In this document: positions 1 to 5,337 of the stretch, piece by piece | How positions within the stretch are numbered: the first letter of the stretch is position 1 | How the letters are laid out: every line of letters begins with the position of its first letter | Source of the DNA: Pseudomonadota bacterium | GTDB lineage: Bacteria; Pseudomonadota; Gammaproteobacteria; Burkholderiales; Ferrovaceae | DNA: 5,337 nucleotides | Assembly (NCBI GenBank): GCA_021804705.1 | Contig: JAJZHC010000105.1 | Span: forward strand, 1-5,337 | Reading direction: 5' to 3' | The notes under the pieces: model-generated | What the model saw: only the letters and a program-made list of their open reading frames with translations | The model's database searches: none | What the model was told of the DNA's origin: nothing | Translations under genes and position numbers: made by a program

Positions 1-7
1 GATTCTG

Positions 8-1063
8 ATGCAAAATACCCTGCACGCCCTCATGGACCAGGTGCGCAATGCGCATGCCACGGCCACACCCCTGCGCATTCGCGGGGGCCACAGCAAGCGT
101 TTCTGGGTGGCGGCAGATGCCCCCCAGGAACTGGATCTGCGTCTCTATTCGGGAATCGTGGACTATGCGCCCAGCGAGCTCGTCATTACCGCGCGTGCGG
201 GAACGCCATTGTCCGAAGTAGAGGCACTGCTGCACCAGCAAGGGCAGATGCTGGCCTTCGAGCCGCCGCACTTTGCTCCCACGGCCACCCTTGGAGGCGC
301 CATTGCCACGGGCCTCTCCGGCCCCCGGCGCCCCCATGTGGGGTCGGCACGCGATTTCGTGCTGGGGGTGCGCATGATTGACGGCCTGGGCCGTGACCTG
401 TCCTTTGGCGGGCGGGTCATCAAGAATGTAGCGGGTTTCGATGTGTCGCGCCTGATGGTGGGGGCCCTGGGGTCGCTGGGTGTCATCACCGAAGTGTCGC
501 TCAAGGTGTTGCCGGTCCCGGCCTTTGAAACCACGCTGGAATGGCAATTGCAGGAGGCTGCGGCGCTGACTCGCGTCAACGAATGGGGTAGCTTGCCGCT
601 GCCTGTATCGGCCACGAGCCTGCAAAACGGTCGCCTGCGCGCGCGCCTGTCGGGGGCCGAAGTCGCCGTCCGCGCCGCCATGCGCCAGATGGGCGGAGAC
701 CCCGTGGCAGATGGGGCGCTCTGGTGGCAGTCGCTGCGAGAGCAGCGCGCTTCCTTTTTTGAGACGGAACGCCCGCTGTGGCGCCTTGCTGTAAAAAGTA
801 CTGCTGCCCCGCTGGGGCTCTCGGGCGCCTTGCTGACCGAGTGGGGTGGGGCCCTGCGCTGGATCGCCTCGGACCATGCACCGGCGCAGTTGCACAAGGC
901 AGCCGGCGACGCGGGGGGGCATGCCCTGCTGTTTCGCGGGGGAAATCCGGCGCGGCCGCAACTGGGGGCGTTGGATCCCGTACTCGCGCAAATCCACCGA
1001 CGCCTCAAACACGCCTTTGACCCCAAGGGCATTCTCAACCCGGGACTGCCGGGTAATTTTTAG
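8..1063 (+). CDS. glcE: Glycolate oxidase FAD-binding subunit GlcE
   Basis: GlcE is one of three subunits (GlcD, GlcE, GlcF) of the glycolate oxidase that converts glycolate to glyoxylate and passes electrons towards the quinone pool. The 351-residue product matches the usual GlcE length of about 350. An FAD-binding type 4 (PCMH) domain fills roughly residues 15-170. Visible landmarks are TLGGAIATGLSGP (94-106), the GS-ARDFVLG segment (112-120), GRVIKNVAGFDVSRLMVGA (135-153) and GSLGVITEVSLKVLP (155-169). The C-terminus carries the flavin-oxidase signature FDPKGILNPG (near 337-346). GlcE lacks the large C-terminal catalytic domain of GlcD, and the length fits that. The ATG at 8 shares its A with a TGA at 6-8, so translation is probably coupled to an upstream gene, most likely glcD, of which only a few bases are present. 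glcF follows after two bases. Identity is very secure. Confidence 0.95.
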   Translation: MQNTLHALMDQVRNAHATATPLRIRGGHSKRFWVAADAPQELDLRLYSGIVDYAPSELVITARAGTPLSEVEALLHQQGQMLAFEPPHFAPTATLGGAIATGLSGPRRPHVGSARDFVLGVRMIDGLGRDLSFGGRVIKNVAGFDVSRLMVGALGSLGVITEVSLKVLPVPAFETTLEWQLQEAAALTRVNEWGSLPLPVSATSLQNGRLRARLSGAEVAVRAAMRQMGGDPVADGALWWQSLREQRASFFETERPLWRLAVKSTAAPLGLSGALLTEWGGALRWIASDHAPAQLHKAAGDAGGHALLFRGGNPARPQLGALDPVLAQIHRRLKHAFDPKGILNPGLPGNF

Positions 1064-1065
1064 CC

Positions 1066-2319
1066 ATGTTTGCCAGCCTCGACCCCCAATTTCGCGATTC
1101 GCCCGACGGGGCGGAAGCCTTGAGCATTTTGCGCACCTGCGTTCATTGCGGGTTTTGCCTTGCCACCTGTCCCACCTACCAGTTGCTGGGAGACGAACTC
1201 GACAGCCCGCGCGGCCGCATCTACCTCATGAAGAACATGCTGGAAGGTCAGCCAGTATCGCGTCTCACCCAACGCCACCTGGACCGTTGCCTCACCTGTC
1301 GTTCCTGCGAAACCACCTGTCCCTCAGGGGTGAAGTACGGTCGCCTGGTGGACATCGGACGCAGTTACGCCGAGGCCCATGTGCCACGTGGCCCGCTGGA
1401 CTACCTCAAGCGGGCGCTCCTGAAAACCGTGTTGCCACGCCCCATGCTGTTCCGGCCCTTGCTGGCGGCAGGACGCGTGTTTAGCCCGTTGCTGCCCCTG
1501 TCCCTGCGGCGCAAGATTCCGACATTCCGCCCGCCTGGTCCATGGCCGGCAGCGCGCCACAGCCGGCGTATGCTGGTGCTTGCGGGGTGCGTGCAGCCGG
1601 TGCTGGCTCCGGACATCAATGCTGCTGCCGCACGGGTTCTGGACCGCCTGGGTATATCCCTGGTCACGGCACCGCGGGCGGGCTGTTGCGGCGCGCTGGC
1701 GCATCATCTTGCCGACGAGCATCAAGCCCGGGACGCCATGCGGCGCAACATCGATGCCTGGTGGCCTTTCGTGGAGCAGGGCGCTGAAGCCATCATCGTC
1801 ACGGCCAGCGGTTGTGGCACCGAAATCAAGGAGTACGGACATGCCCTGCGGCACGACCCGGATTACTCCGATCGGGCTCAGCAGATTGCCGCGCTGGCCC
1901 GGGACATATCTGAAGTAATTTCTGAAGAGTTAACTGATAACGCTCTGTTTTACAGAGAAAATGAAAGAGACGTTTCTGCGGCAATCGCATTTCAGTCACC
2001 CTGTTCCCTGCAGCATGGGCAAAAGCTCAAGGGGGTGGTGGAGGAACTGTTGCAGTCCTGGGGTGCGCGCCTCACGCCCGTGCCCGATGCTCACCTGTGC
2101 TGTGGTTCTGCCGGGACTTATTCGCTGTTGCAGCCCGAGTTGTCGCGACGGTTGCAGGCCAACAAGGTTGCGGCGCTGGAAAGCGGCAAACCGGACTTGA
2201 TTCTAACCGCCAATATCGGTTGCCTCACCCACCTCGCTTCTGCCACCGATACCCCCATCCAGCATTGGGTGCAGTGGCTCGATGCCCGCCTTTCAGATCA
2301 CCACCAGGGCAACCCCTAA
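1066..2319 (+). CDS. glcF: Glycolate oxidase iron-sulfur subunit GlcF
   Basis: GlcF is the electron-transfer subunit of glycolate oxidase; it carries electrons from the flavin subunits to the membrane quinone side. The 417-residue protein has two ferredoxin-type 4Fe-4S motifs: C25-xx-C28-xx-C31-xxx-C35-P and C75-xx-C78-xx-C81-xxx-C85-P. Two cysteine-rich CCG domains follow, with Cys-Cys-Gly at 207-209 and 345-347. Supporting cysteines lie at 175, 250, 313 and 386, and the family block CCGSAGTYSLLQPELSRRL begins at 345. Length is close to the roughly 407 residues of E. coli GlcF. The ATG lies two bases after the glcE stop with no clear Shine-Dalgarno sequence, which suggests translational coupling. 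Two oddities stand out: residues 282-302 are encoded by DNA of only 32% GC in a GC-rich gene, and the last 27 bp overlap the convergent transporter gene. Identity is very secure. Confidence 0.95.
   Translation: MFASLDPQFRDSPDGAEALSILRTCVHCGFCLATCPTYQLLGDELDSPRGRIYLMKNMLEGQPVSRLTQRHLDRCLTCRSCETTCPSGVKYGRLVDIGRSYAEAHVPRGPLDYLKRALLKTVLPRPMLFRPLLAAGRVFSPLLPLSLRRKIPTFRPPGPWPAARHSRRMLVLAGCVQPVLAPDINAAAARVLDRLGISLVTAPRAGCCGALAHHLADEHQARDAMRRNIDAWWPFVEQGAEAIIVTASGCGTEIKEYGHALRHDPDYSDRAQQIAALARDISEVISEELTDNALFYRENERDVSAAIAFQSPCSLQHGQKLKGVVEELLQSWGARLTPVPDAHLCCGSAGTYSLLQPELSRRLQANKVAALESGKPDLILTANIGCLTHLASATDTPIQHWVQWLDARLSDHHQGNP
1911..1970. other. AT-rich island inside glcF
   Basis: By hand count this 60-bp stretch is 19/60 G+C (32%), against clearly GC-rich sequence on both sides. 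It encodes residues 282-302 of GlcF, the linker between the two CCG domains, which is a variable part of the family. Codons such as GTA, ATT, TTA and AGA cluster here although they are scarce in the rest of the gene. The reading frame stays open, so this is not a disruption. Confidence 0.6.
1943..1957. repeat. Perfect short inverted repeat in the glcF AT-rich island
   Basis: CTCTGT and ACAGAG form a perfect 6-bp stem around a TTT loop. A 7-bp direct repeat TCTGAAG (near 1909-1915 and 1921-1927) lies just upstream. The hairpin lies inside coding sequence and has no T-tract, so it is not a standard terminator. It may be chance or an mRNA structure. Confidence 0.4.
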
Positions 2320-3171
2320 TGCCACCACGGCCATGCCGCCCATGGCGGGCCAGGTCAGGGTTTCATCGAAGCAGGCAAAGGCGATCAGCGCCGTGACCGG
2401 CGGGACCAGGTAGAGCAGGCTCGACACCCGGGAGGCCTCGCCGTCCCGGATCAGACGGTAGAGCAGGGCCACTGCCCCCAACGACAGGGCCACCACCGAC
2501 CAGCCCAGGGCCAGGATGAAGTCGGGCGACCAGGTCACCTCGCGGGTTTCAAAGGCACAGGCCAGTCCCGCGTAGCACAGGCCCGAGGCCAGATACTGCA
2601 ATACCCCGCCGGTGCGCAGGTCCACCCCGGCAAAAAACCGCTTCTGGTACACCGTTCCCAGGCTGATGGAAACCAGGGCGAACAAGGCCATGGCTCCGGA
2701 TTGCCAGGTCAGGTCCGAAAAGCTGACGCGGTTGCCCAGCACCAGGGCCAACCCTACCAGCCCCAGCGCCAGCCCCATCCACTGCCGCAGCGACAGCCGC
2801 TCTTTCAATACCAGGATGGCGGCAACGGAGGTGAGTACCGGTTGCATGCCCACGATCAGGGAGACCATGCCCGAGGGCATGCCGTGCCGGATAGCCTCAA
2901 ACACGCCGCCCAGATAGCCCCCGTGCACCAAAAGACCCGCCACGGTCACATGCAGGGCGGCTATCGGGCTGGGTGGCCAGGGTGCGCGAGTGACCAGGGC
3001 AAACGCCAGCAGAAGCAGGGCGGCCAACCCCATGCGCAGGGCCAGAAAAGTCATGGGTTCAGCGTAGGGCAGGCCAAACTTGGCGCCGATGAAGCCTGTG
3101 GCCCAGAGAAACACAAACAGGGCGGGTACGGTATGCACCCAAAGCCGGTGGGCCGGGCTGGAAGCAATCAT
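2293..3171 (-). CDS. EamA/DMT-superfamily permease (10 TM)
   Basis: This is an inner-membrane drug/metabolite transporter-type permease; substrate unknown. The 292-residue protein is mostly hydrophobic, with about ten helices near 14-31, 41-60, 70-90, 100-121, 129-147, 156-173, 187-205, 216-236, 246-268 and 275-292. It is the classic duplicated EamA fold. Both halves end with the same pattern: a proline-containing helix, a short Glu-x-Leu/Thr link, then a Gly-rich final helix. Examples are MQPVLTSVAAILVLKERLS (109-127) and VPPVTALIAFACFDETLTW (256-274). The ATG overlaps the gluQ stop in an ATGA arrangement, so translation is probably coupled. AAGGA lies at 3175-3179, only 3 nt before the start, which is tighter than usual. 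The stop falls inside glcF on the opposite strand. Family assignment is secure; function (amino-acid, metabolite or drug efflux) cannot be told. Confidence 0.9.
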   Translation of the reverse strand: MIASSPAHRLWVHTVPALFVFLWATGFIGAKFGLPYAEPMTFLALRMGLAALLLLAFALVTRAPWPPSPIAALHVTVAGLLVHGGYLGGVFEAIRHGMPSGMVSLIVGMQPVLTSVAAILVLKERLSLRQWMGLALGLVGLALVLGNRVSFSDLTWQSGAMALFALVSISLGTVYQKRFFAGVDLRTGGVLQYLASGLCYAGLACAFETREVTWSPDFILALGWSVVALSLGAVALLYRLIRDGEASRVSSLLYLVPPVTALIAFACFDETLTWPAMGGMAVVALGVALVVI

Positions 3172-4049
3172 AAATCCTTTTTAATTAGTCTGTAATCATA
3201 ATGTTGCAATGCATACTTCATAATTTCATGTAAATCATGGCCGGCACCCTGAGGAAGCTCGGGCTGGCCCAGAAAGCGCAATGCGCGTCGCAGGGTGGTG
3301 GCATCGGGTGTTACTGCCGGCGCTCGCGTCTGTTTGCTGAGCTTCTCGCCCTGGGCGTTACGCACCAGGGGCAGGTGCAGGTATTGCGGGGTGGCAAACC
3401 CCAAGGCCTGCTGCAAGGCAATCTGGCGTGGGGTGGAATCCAGCAGGTCGGCGCCGCGCACAACATCGGTGATGCCCTGGGCCGCATCATCCACCACCAC
3501 GGCCAGCTGGTAGGCAAAGGGCCCGTCAGCCCGGCGCACCACGAAATCGCCTACAACCTGATCCACCCGCTGCCGGAATATGCCATAAAGCCTATCATTA
3601 AAATAATGCTCTATATCATTGGTTTTATAACGAAAAGATCTTATTATCTTGCCCGGAGGAAGCCCCTGGCGGCAATGGCCGGGATAGCGCGGTCCTGCCG
3701 GCGCGGCAGGGTCATGGGTCAGCAGATCGCGCCGGCTGCAACCGCAAGGGTAGGCCAACCCCTGTTCAAGCAGCGTTGCCAGGGCAGATTCATAATGCGC
3801 AAGACGCGCGCTCTGACGCAGCACCGGGCCGTCCCACACCAGGCCAAAGCCCTCCAGGGCACGCAGAATTCCGGATTCGGCACCGGGAACGTTTCGTGCC
3901 GTATCGAGGTCTTCCATCCGGACAAACCACAGCCCGCCCCGGCTTTTGGCGTCAAGATAACTACCCAGGGCGCTGACGAGCGAGCCAAAGTGCAAGTAAC
4001 CGCTGGGAGATGGTGCAAATCGGCCACGGTAAAGGGGGTTAGAATCCAT
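3168..4049 (-). CDS. gluQ: Glutamyl-Q tRNA(Asp) synthetase GluQ
   Basis: GluQ is a truncated paralogue of glutamyl-tRNA synthetase. It activates glutamate and attaches it to the queuosine at position 34 of tRNA-Asp rather than to the tRNA 3' end. The 293-residue length matches a catalytic core without an anticodon-binding domain. The class I HIGH-type motif is in RFAPSPSGYLHFGSL (10-24), the KMSKS-like motif is KLSKQ (236-240), and VVGDFVVRRADGPFAYQLAV (165-184) is a family block. A zinc-site pattern is present as C102, C104, Y122 and C126, the same residue types known in E. coli GluQ. The start at 4049 gives the expected distance to the first motif, although no clear Shine-Dalgarno sequence precedes it. 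Residues 134-153 and the C-terminal 20 or so residues are encoded by very AT-rich DNA with several ATA, AGA and AGG codons. The gene leads a two-gene unit with the transporter and diverges from pirin. Confidence 0.95.
   Translation of the reverse strand: MDSNPLYRGRFAPSPSGYLHFGSLVSALGSYLDAKSRGGLWFVRMEDLDTARNVPGAESGILRALEGFGLVWDGPVLRQSARLAHYESALATLLEQGLAYPCGCSRRDLLTHDPAAPAGPRYPGHCRQGLPPGKIIRSFRYKTNDIEHYFNDRLYGIFRQRVDQVVGDFVVRRADGPFAYQLAVVVDDAAQGITDVVRGADLLDSTPRQIALQQALGFATPQYLHLPLVRNAQGEKLSKQTRAPAVTPDATTLRRALRFLGQPELPQGAGHDLHEIMKYALQHYDYRLIKKDL
3171..3230. other. AT-rich end of gluQ at the gluQ/transporter junction
   Basis: Hand count gives 15/60 G+C (25%). On the - strand the stretch codes for the C-terminal end of GluQ and includes the AAGGA ribosome-binding candidate for the transporter. 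Low GC may keep the mRNA open around the coupled start at 3171, which is inference. Confidence 0.5.
3591..3650. other. AT-rich, rare-codon island inside gluQ
   Basis: Hand count gives 14/60 G+C (23%) in a GC-rich gene. On the - strand it encodes residues 134-153, just after the zinc-site cysteines and before the conserved VGDF block. Codons include three ATA (I135, I136, I146) plus AGA and AGG. It contains the perfect inverted repeat CATTA-AAA-TAATG (3596-3608) and a twice-occurring TATCATT. The frame is intact and the flanking family motifs are normal. Confidence 0.6.
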
Positions 4050-4084
4050 TTGTTACGATTAATGCGTGTGTTTTTTGTCCGATT

Positions 4085-4093
4085 TGAGATAAT
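4085..4093 (+). promoter_or_regulatory. Candidate extended -10 promoter for pirin and sfsA
   Basis: TGAGATAAT fits the extended -10 form TGn followed by a hexamer with five of six consensus bases. No good -35 lies at the right distance, which extended -10 promoters tolerate. The start would be near 4100, giving a leader of about 70 nt. It would lie almost back to back with the - strand promoter, so the two may interfere with each other. Confidence 0.35.
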
Positions 4094-4094
4094 T

Positions 4095-4119
4095 CCCCTG
4101 ATTATGGGGTCTATAACCC
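4095..4119. repeat. Two overlapping inverted repeats in the divergent promoter region
   Basis: CCCC (4095-4098) and GGGG (4106-4109) flank a 7-nt AT-rich centre. GGGT (4107-4110) and ACCC (4116-4119) flank a 5-nt centre. They share the G run, so as RNA hairpins they would be mutually exclusive; as DNA they could be half-sites of a regulator. They directly adjoin or overlap both candidate promoters. Arms are short, so chance is possible. Confidence 0.35.
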
Positions 4120-4129
4120 GTAAATCCAA
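4101..4129 (-). promoter_or_regulatory. Candidate sigma70-type promoter for gluQ and the transporter
   Basis: Read on the - strand, TTGGAT (4124-4129) is separated by exactly 17 bp from CATAAT (4101-4106), which matches the -10 consensus at five of six positions; the -35 is weak. Transcription would start near 4094 and leave a leader of about 45 nt before the gluQ ATG. The -10 lies inside the loop of an inverted repeat (4095-4109). Confidence 0.45.
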
Positions 4130-4159
4130 ACTGTTGTCCGCTACCGGGCACAGTTAACC

Positions 4160-4163
4160 AGGA
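4160..4163 (+). promoter_or_regulatory. Shine-Dalgarno sequence for pirin
   Basis: AGGA ends 7 nt before the ATG at 4171, a normal spacing. This supports 4171 as the start, in agreement with the usual N-terminus of the family. Confidence 0.7.
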
Positions 4164-4170
4164 ATCCTGC

Positions 4171-4869
4171 ATGATCGCATTGCGCCGTAGCCGTGATCGA
4201 GGACACGCCAACCACGGGTGGCTGGACTCGTATCACTCCTTCTCTTTTGCGGACTATTACGATGCCGCCCACATGGGGTATAGCGTACTGCGCGTCCTCA
4301 ATGAGGACCGCGTTGCCCCGGGGAAGGGGTTTGGTACCCATCCGCACCGCGACATGGAAATCATCACTTATGTGCTGGAAGGGGCGTTAGAACACCAGGA
4401 CAGCATGGGCAACGGTTCCGTGATCCGCCCAGGCGATGTGCAACGCATGTCGGCAGGGACGGGGGTGACGCACAGCGAATATAACGCCTCGAAGACCGAT
4501 TCTGTCCACCTGCTGCAGATCTGGATCCTGCCGGACCACACGGGCCTGCCCCCCAGTTATGAACAGAAGTCCTTTACCACCGAATCCCGGCAGTCGCGCT
4601 TGAAGCTCATCGCTTCACGGGACGGACGCGAGGGTTCGGTCACCATCCATCAGGATGCCCTGATCCATGCTGCCATCATTGATGAGGACGACACGCTGGA
4701 ATACCGGTTTGCTCCTGGCCGGCGGGGCTACCTCCAGGTAGCCACTGGCAACCTGGTGGTGGACGGCCACCTGCTGCGTGCCGGAGATGGTGCGCGCATT
4801 GCCCAGGCGGAACGGGTTTCGCTGGGGTCGCCCAAACGGGCTGAAATCCTGCTTTTCGATTTGCCCTGA
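4171..4869 (+). CDS. Pirin family protein (YhhW-like bicupin)
   Basis: This is a cytoplasmic metal-binding bicupin of the bacterial pirin family. Its best-studied relative, E. coli YhhW, has quercetin 2,3-dioxygenase activity in vitro; the natural substrate is unclear. The 232-residue length equals that of short YhhW-type pirins. The N-terminus has the family pattern with HGWLDSYHSFSFADYY (15-30). The N-terminal cupin (about 20-120) carries all four metal ligands: H57 and H59 in THPHRDMEIITYVLEG, and H101 and E103 in GTGVTHSEYNAS. The C-terminal cupin (about 140-232) lacks such a set, as is usual for the family. The start is supported by AGGA at 4160-4163. sfsA begins nine bases after the stop, so the two are probably co-transcribed. 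Pirins are also described as redox sensors or transcription cofactors, so a regulatory role cannot be ruled out. Confidence 0.92.
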   Translation: MIALRRSRDRGHANHGWLDSYHSFSFADYYDAAHMGYSVLRVLNEDRVAPGKGFGTHPHRDMEIITYVLEGALEHQDSMGNGSVIRPGDVQRMSAGTGVTHSEYNASKTDSVHLLQIWILPDHTGLPPSYEQKSFTTESRQSRLKLIASRDGREGSVTIHQDALIHAAIIDEDDTLEYRFAPGRRGYLQVATGNLVVDGHLLRAGDGARIAQAERVSLGSPKRAEILLFDLP

Positions 4870-4878
4870 AGTCGGCAT

Positions 4879-5337
4879 GTGGAATTCTCCCAGGCACTCA
4901 TTCCGGCGTTGCTGCTGAAACGCTACAAGCGTTTTCTGGCCGATGTGCGTCTTGAAGACGGCACCGAGATGACCGTGCACGTCCCCAATACGGGCTCTCT
5001 GTTGGGTTGCGCCGATGCCGGCCTGCGGGTATGGCTGAGCGATTCGGGCAATCTGGAACGCAAGTACCGGTACACCTGGGAGCAGGTGAGTGTGGGCCCG
5101 GCACGGGTGGGTATCAATACGCACCGGGCCAATGCGCTGGTAGGCGAGGCCATCGATAGCGGCCTGCTCGATCTGCTGGCGGGCTACCCCGAACGGCGCG
5201 CCGAAGTGCGATACGGCGAGGAAAACAGCCGCATCGACTGGCTTCTGACCCATCCCGCACGGCCCCGCTGCTATGTGGAAGTGAAAAATGTCACCGCTGC
5301 GGTGGAGGCGGGCATTGCCCTGTTTCCCGATGCGATC
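4879..5337 (+). CDS. sfsA: SfsA family protein, 3' end beyond the window
   Basis: SfsA was found in E. coli as a factor that stimulates maltose gene expression when overproduced (sugar fermentation stimulation), and the family is now usually annotated as a DNA/RNA nuclease. The first 153 codons of an expected 235 or so are present. The GTG start at 4879 gives an N-terminus MEFS with KRYKRFLADV at 14-23, which aligns residue for residue with the E. coli pattern and decides the start. Other family blocks are HVPNTGSLLGC (34-44), RKYRYTWE (61-68), N80-T-x-x-A-N85, YGEENSRIDWLL (112-123) and CYVEVKNVT (131-139). D120, E134 and K136 fit a PD-(D/E)xK-like nuclease centre. The ribosome-binding site is weak (GAAG at 4868-4871, overlapping the pirin stop), so coupling to pirin is likely. 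An out-of-frame ATG at 4877 is not the start. Confidence 0.92.
   Translation, partial: MEFSQALIPALLLKRYKRFLADVRLEDGTEMTVHVPNTGSLLGCADAGLRVWLSDSGNLERKYRYTWEQVSVGPARVGINTHRANALVGEAIDSGLLDLLAGYPERRAEVRYGEENSRIDWLLTHPARPRCYVEVKNVTAAVEAGIALFPDAI

Larger units (their letters stand above)
4075..4140 (+). repeat. Direct repeat TTGTCCG bracketing the divergent promoters
   Basis: The heptamer TTGTCCG occurs at 4075-4081 and again at 4134-4140, 59 bp apart, on either side of the two candidate promoters. It is a short match and only suggestive of paired binding sites. Confidence 0.25.

Noticed and set aside
1..8. End of an upstream gene, probably glcD
   Set aside because: TGA at 6-8 overlaps the glcE start, which fits a glcD-glcE junction, but only one full codon precedes it, so the gene cannot be identified from this window.
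163..1038. Long open frame antisense to glcE (291 codons)
   Set aside because: Rich in Arg, Ala, Pro and Ser with no domain-like pattern; it is the usual GC-rich shadow of glcE.
846..1484. Open frame in another + frame across the glcE/glcF junction (212 codons)
   Set aside because: It overlaps two clear genes and has a biased, low-complexity composition.
2336..2348. CCGCC-CAT-GGCGG hairpin 16 bases after the glcF stop, as a possible terminator
   Set aside because: The stem is perfect but short, lies inside the transporter coding sequence and is followed by no T-tract.
3237..4157. Long open frame antisense to gluQ (306 codons)
   Set aside because: It covers nearly all of gluQ, whose motifs are complete; the antisense product shows no recognisable motif and no good start signal.
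4615..5253. Open frame antisense to pirin and sfsA (212 codons)
   Set aside because: It spans two well-supported genes on the other strand and resembles no family.
1..5337. Mobile elements, CRISPR arrays, tRNA or rRNA genes, toxin-antitoxin or defence genes
   Set aside because: No array of repeats, no transposase or integrase motif and no RNA gene signature was seen; nearly all of the window is accounted for by six intact or edge-cut household-type genes.

Overview
The window is a GC-rich stretch of bacterial chromosome holding six tightly packed protein-coding genes. It contains no RNA gene, mobile element or CRISPR array that I can see. Every gene belongs to a well-known family typical of Pseudomonadota. 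The SfsA N-terminus, the YhhW-type pirin metal site and the three-subunit glycolate oxidase genes all point to a gamma- or betaproteobacterium. I cannot name a genus from the sequence. Glycolate oxidase would suit an organism that must salvage 2-phosphoglycolate-derived glycolate, such as an autotroph with Rubisco, but that is inference.

Layout. Left (1-2319, + strand): glcE then glcF, the FAD-binding and iron-sulfur subunits of glycolate oxidase. glcE starts inside a TGATG junction, so an upstream gene, probably glcD, ends at the window edge. Middle (2293-4049, - strand): gluQ, encoding glutamyl-Q tRNA(Asp) synthetase, is followed by a ten-helix EamA/DMT transporter. The two are coupled by an ATGA overlap. 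The transporter 3' end runs 27 bp into the 3' end of glcF, tail to tail, in exact codon register and with no room for a conventional terminator. Right (4171-5337, + strand): a pirin-family cupin gene, then sfsA nine bases later. sfsA starts at GTG and is cut by the window end.

The only real intergenic space is 4050-4170, the divergent region between gluQ and pirin. It is AT-rich, has a plausible promoter for each direction, and holds two overlapping inverted repeats sitting on those promoters.

How the genes work together: glcE and glcF make one enzyme that oxidises glycolate to glyoxylate. gluQ modifies queuosine in tRNA-Asp, and its link with the transporter looks organisational. gluQ and sfsA also lie close together in E. 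coli, on either side of dksA, so the right half may be a rearranged version of an old neighbourhood with pirin in place of dksA. I found no evidence of a new biological system. The most notable oddities are sharply AT-rich, rare-codon islands inside otherwise GC-rich conserved genes, the in-register convergent overlap, and the structured divergent promoter.
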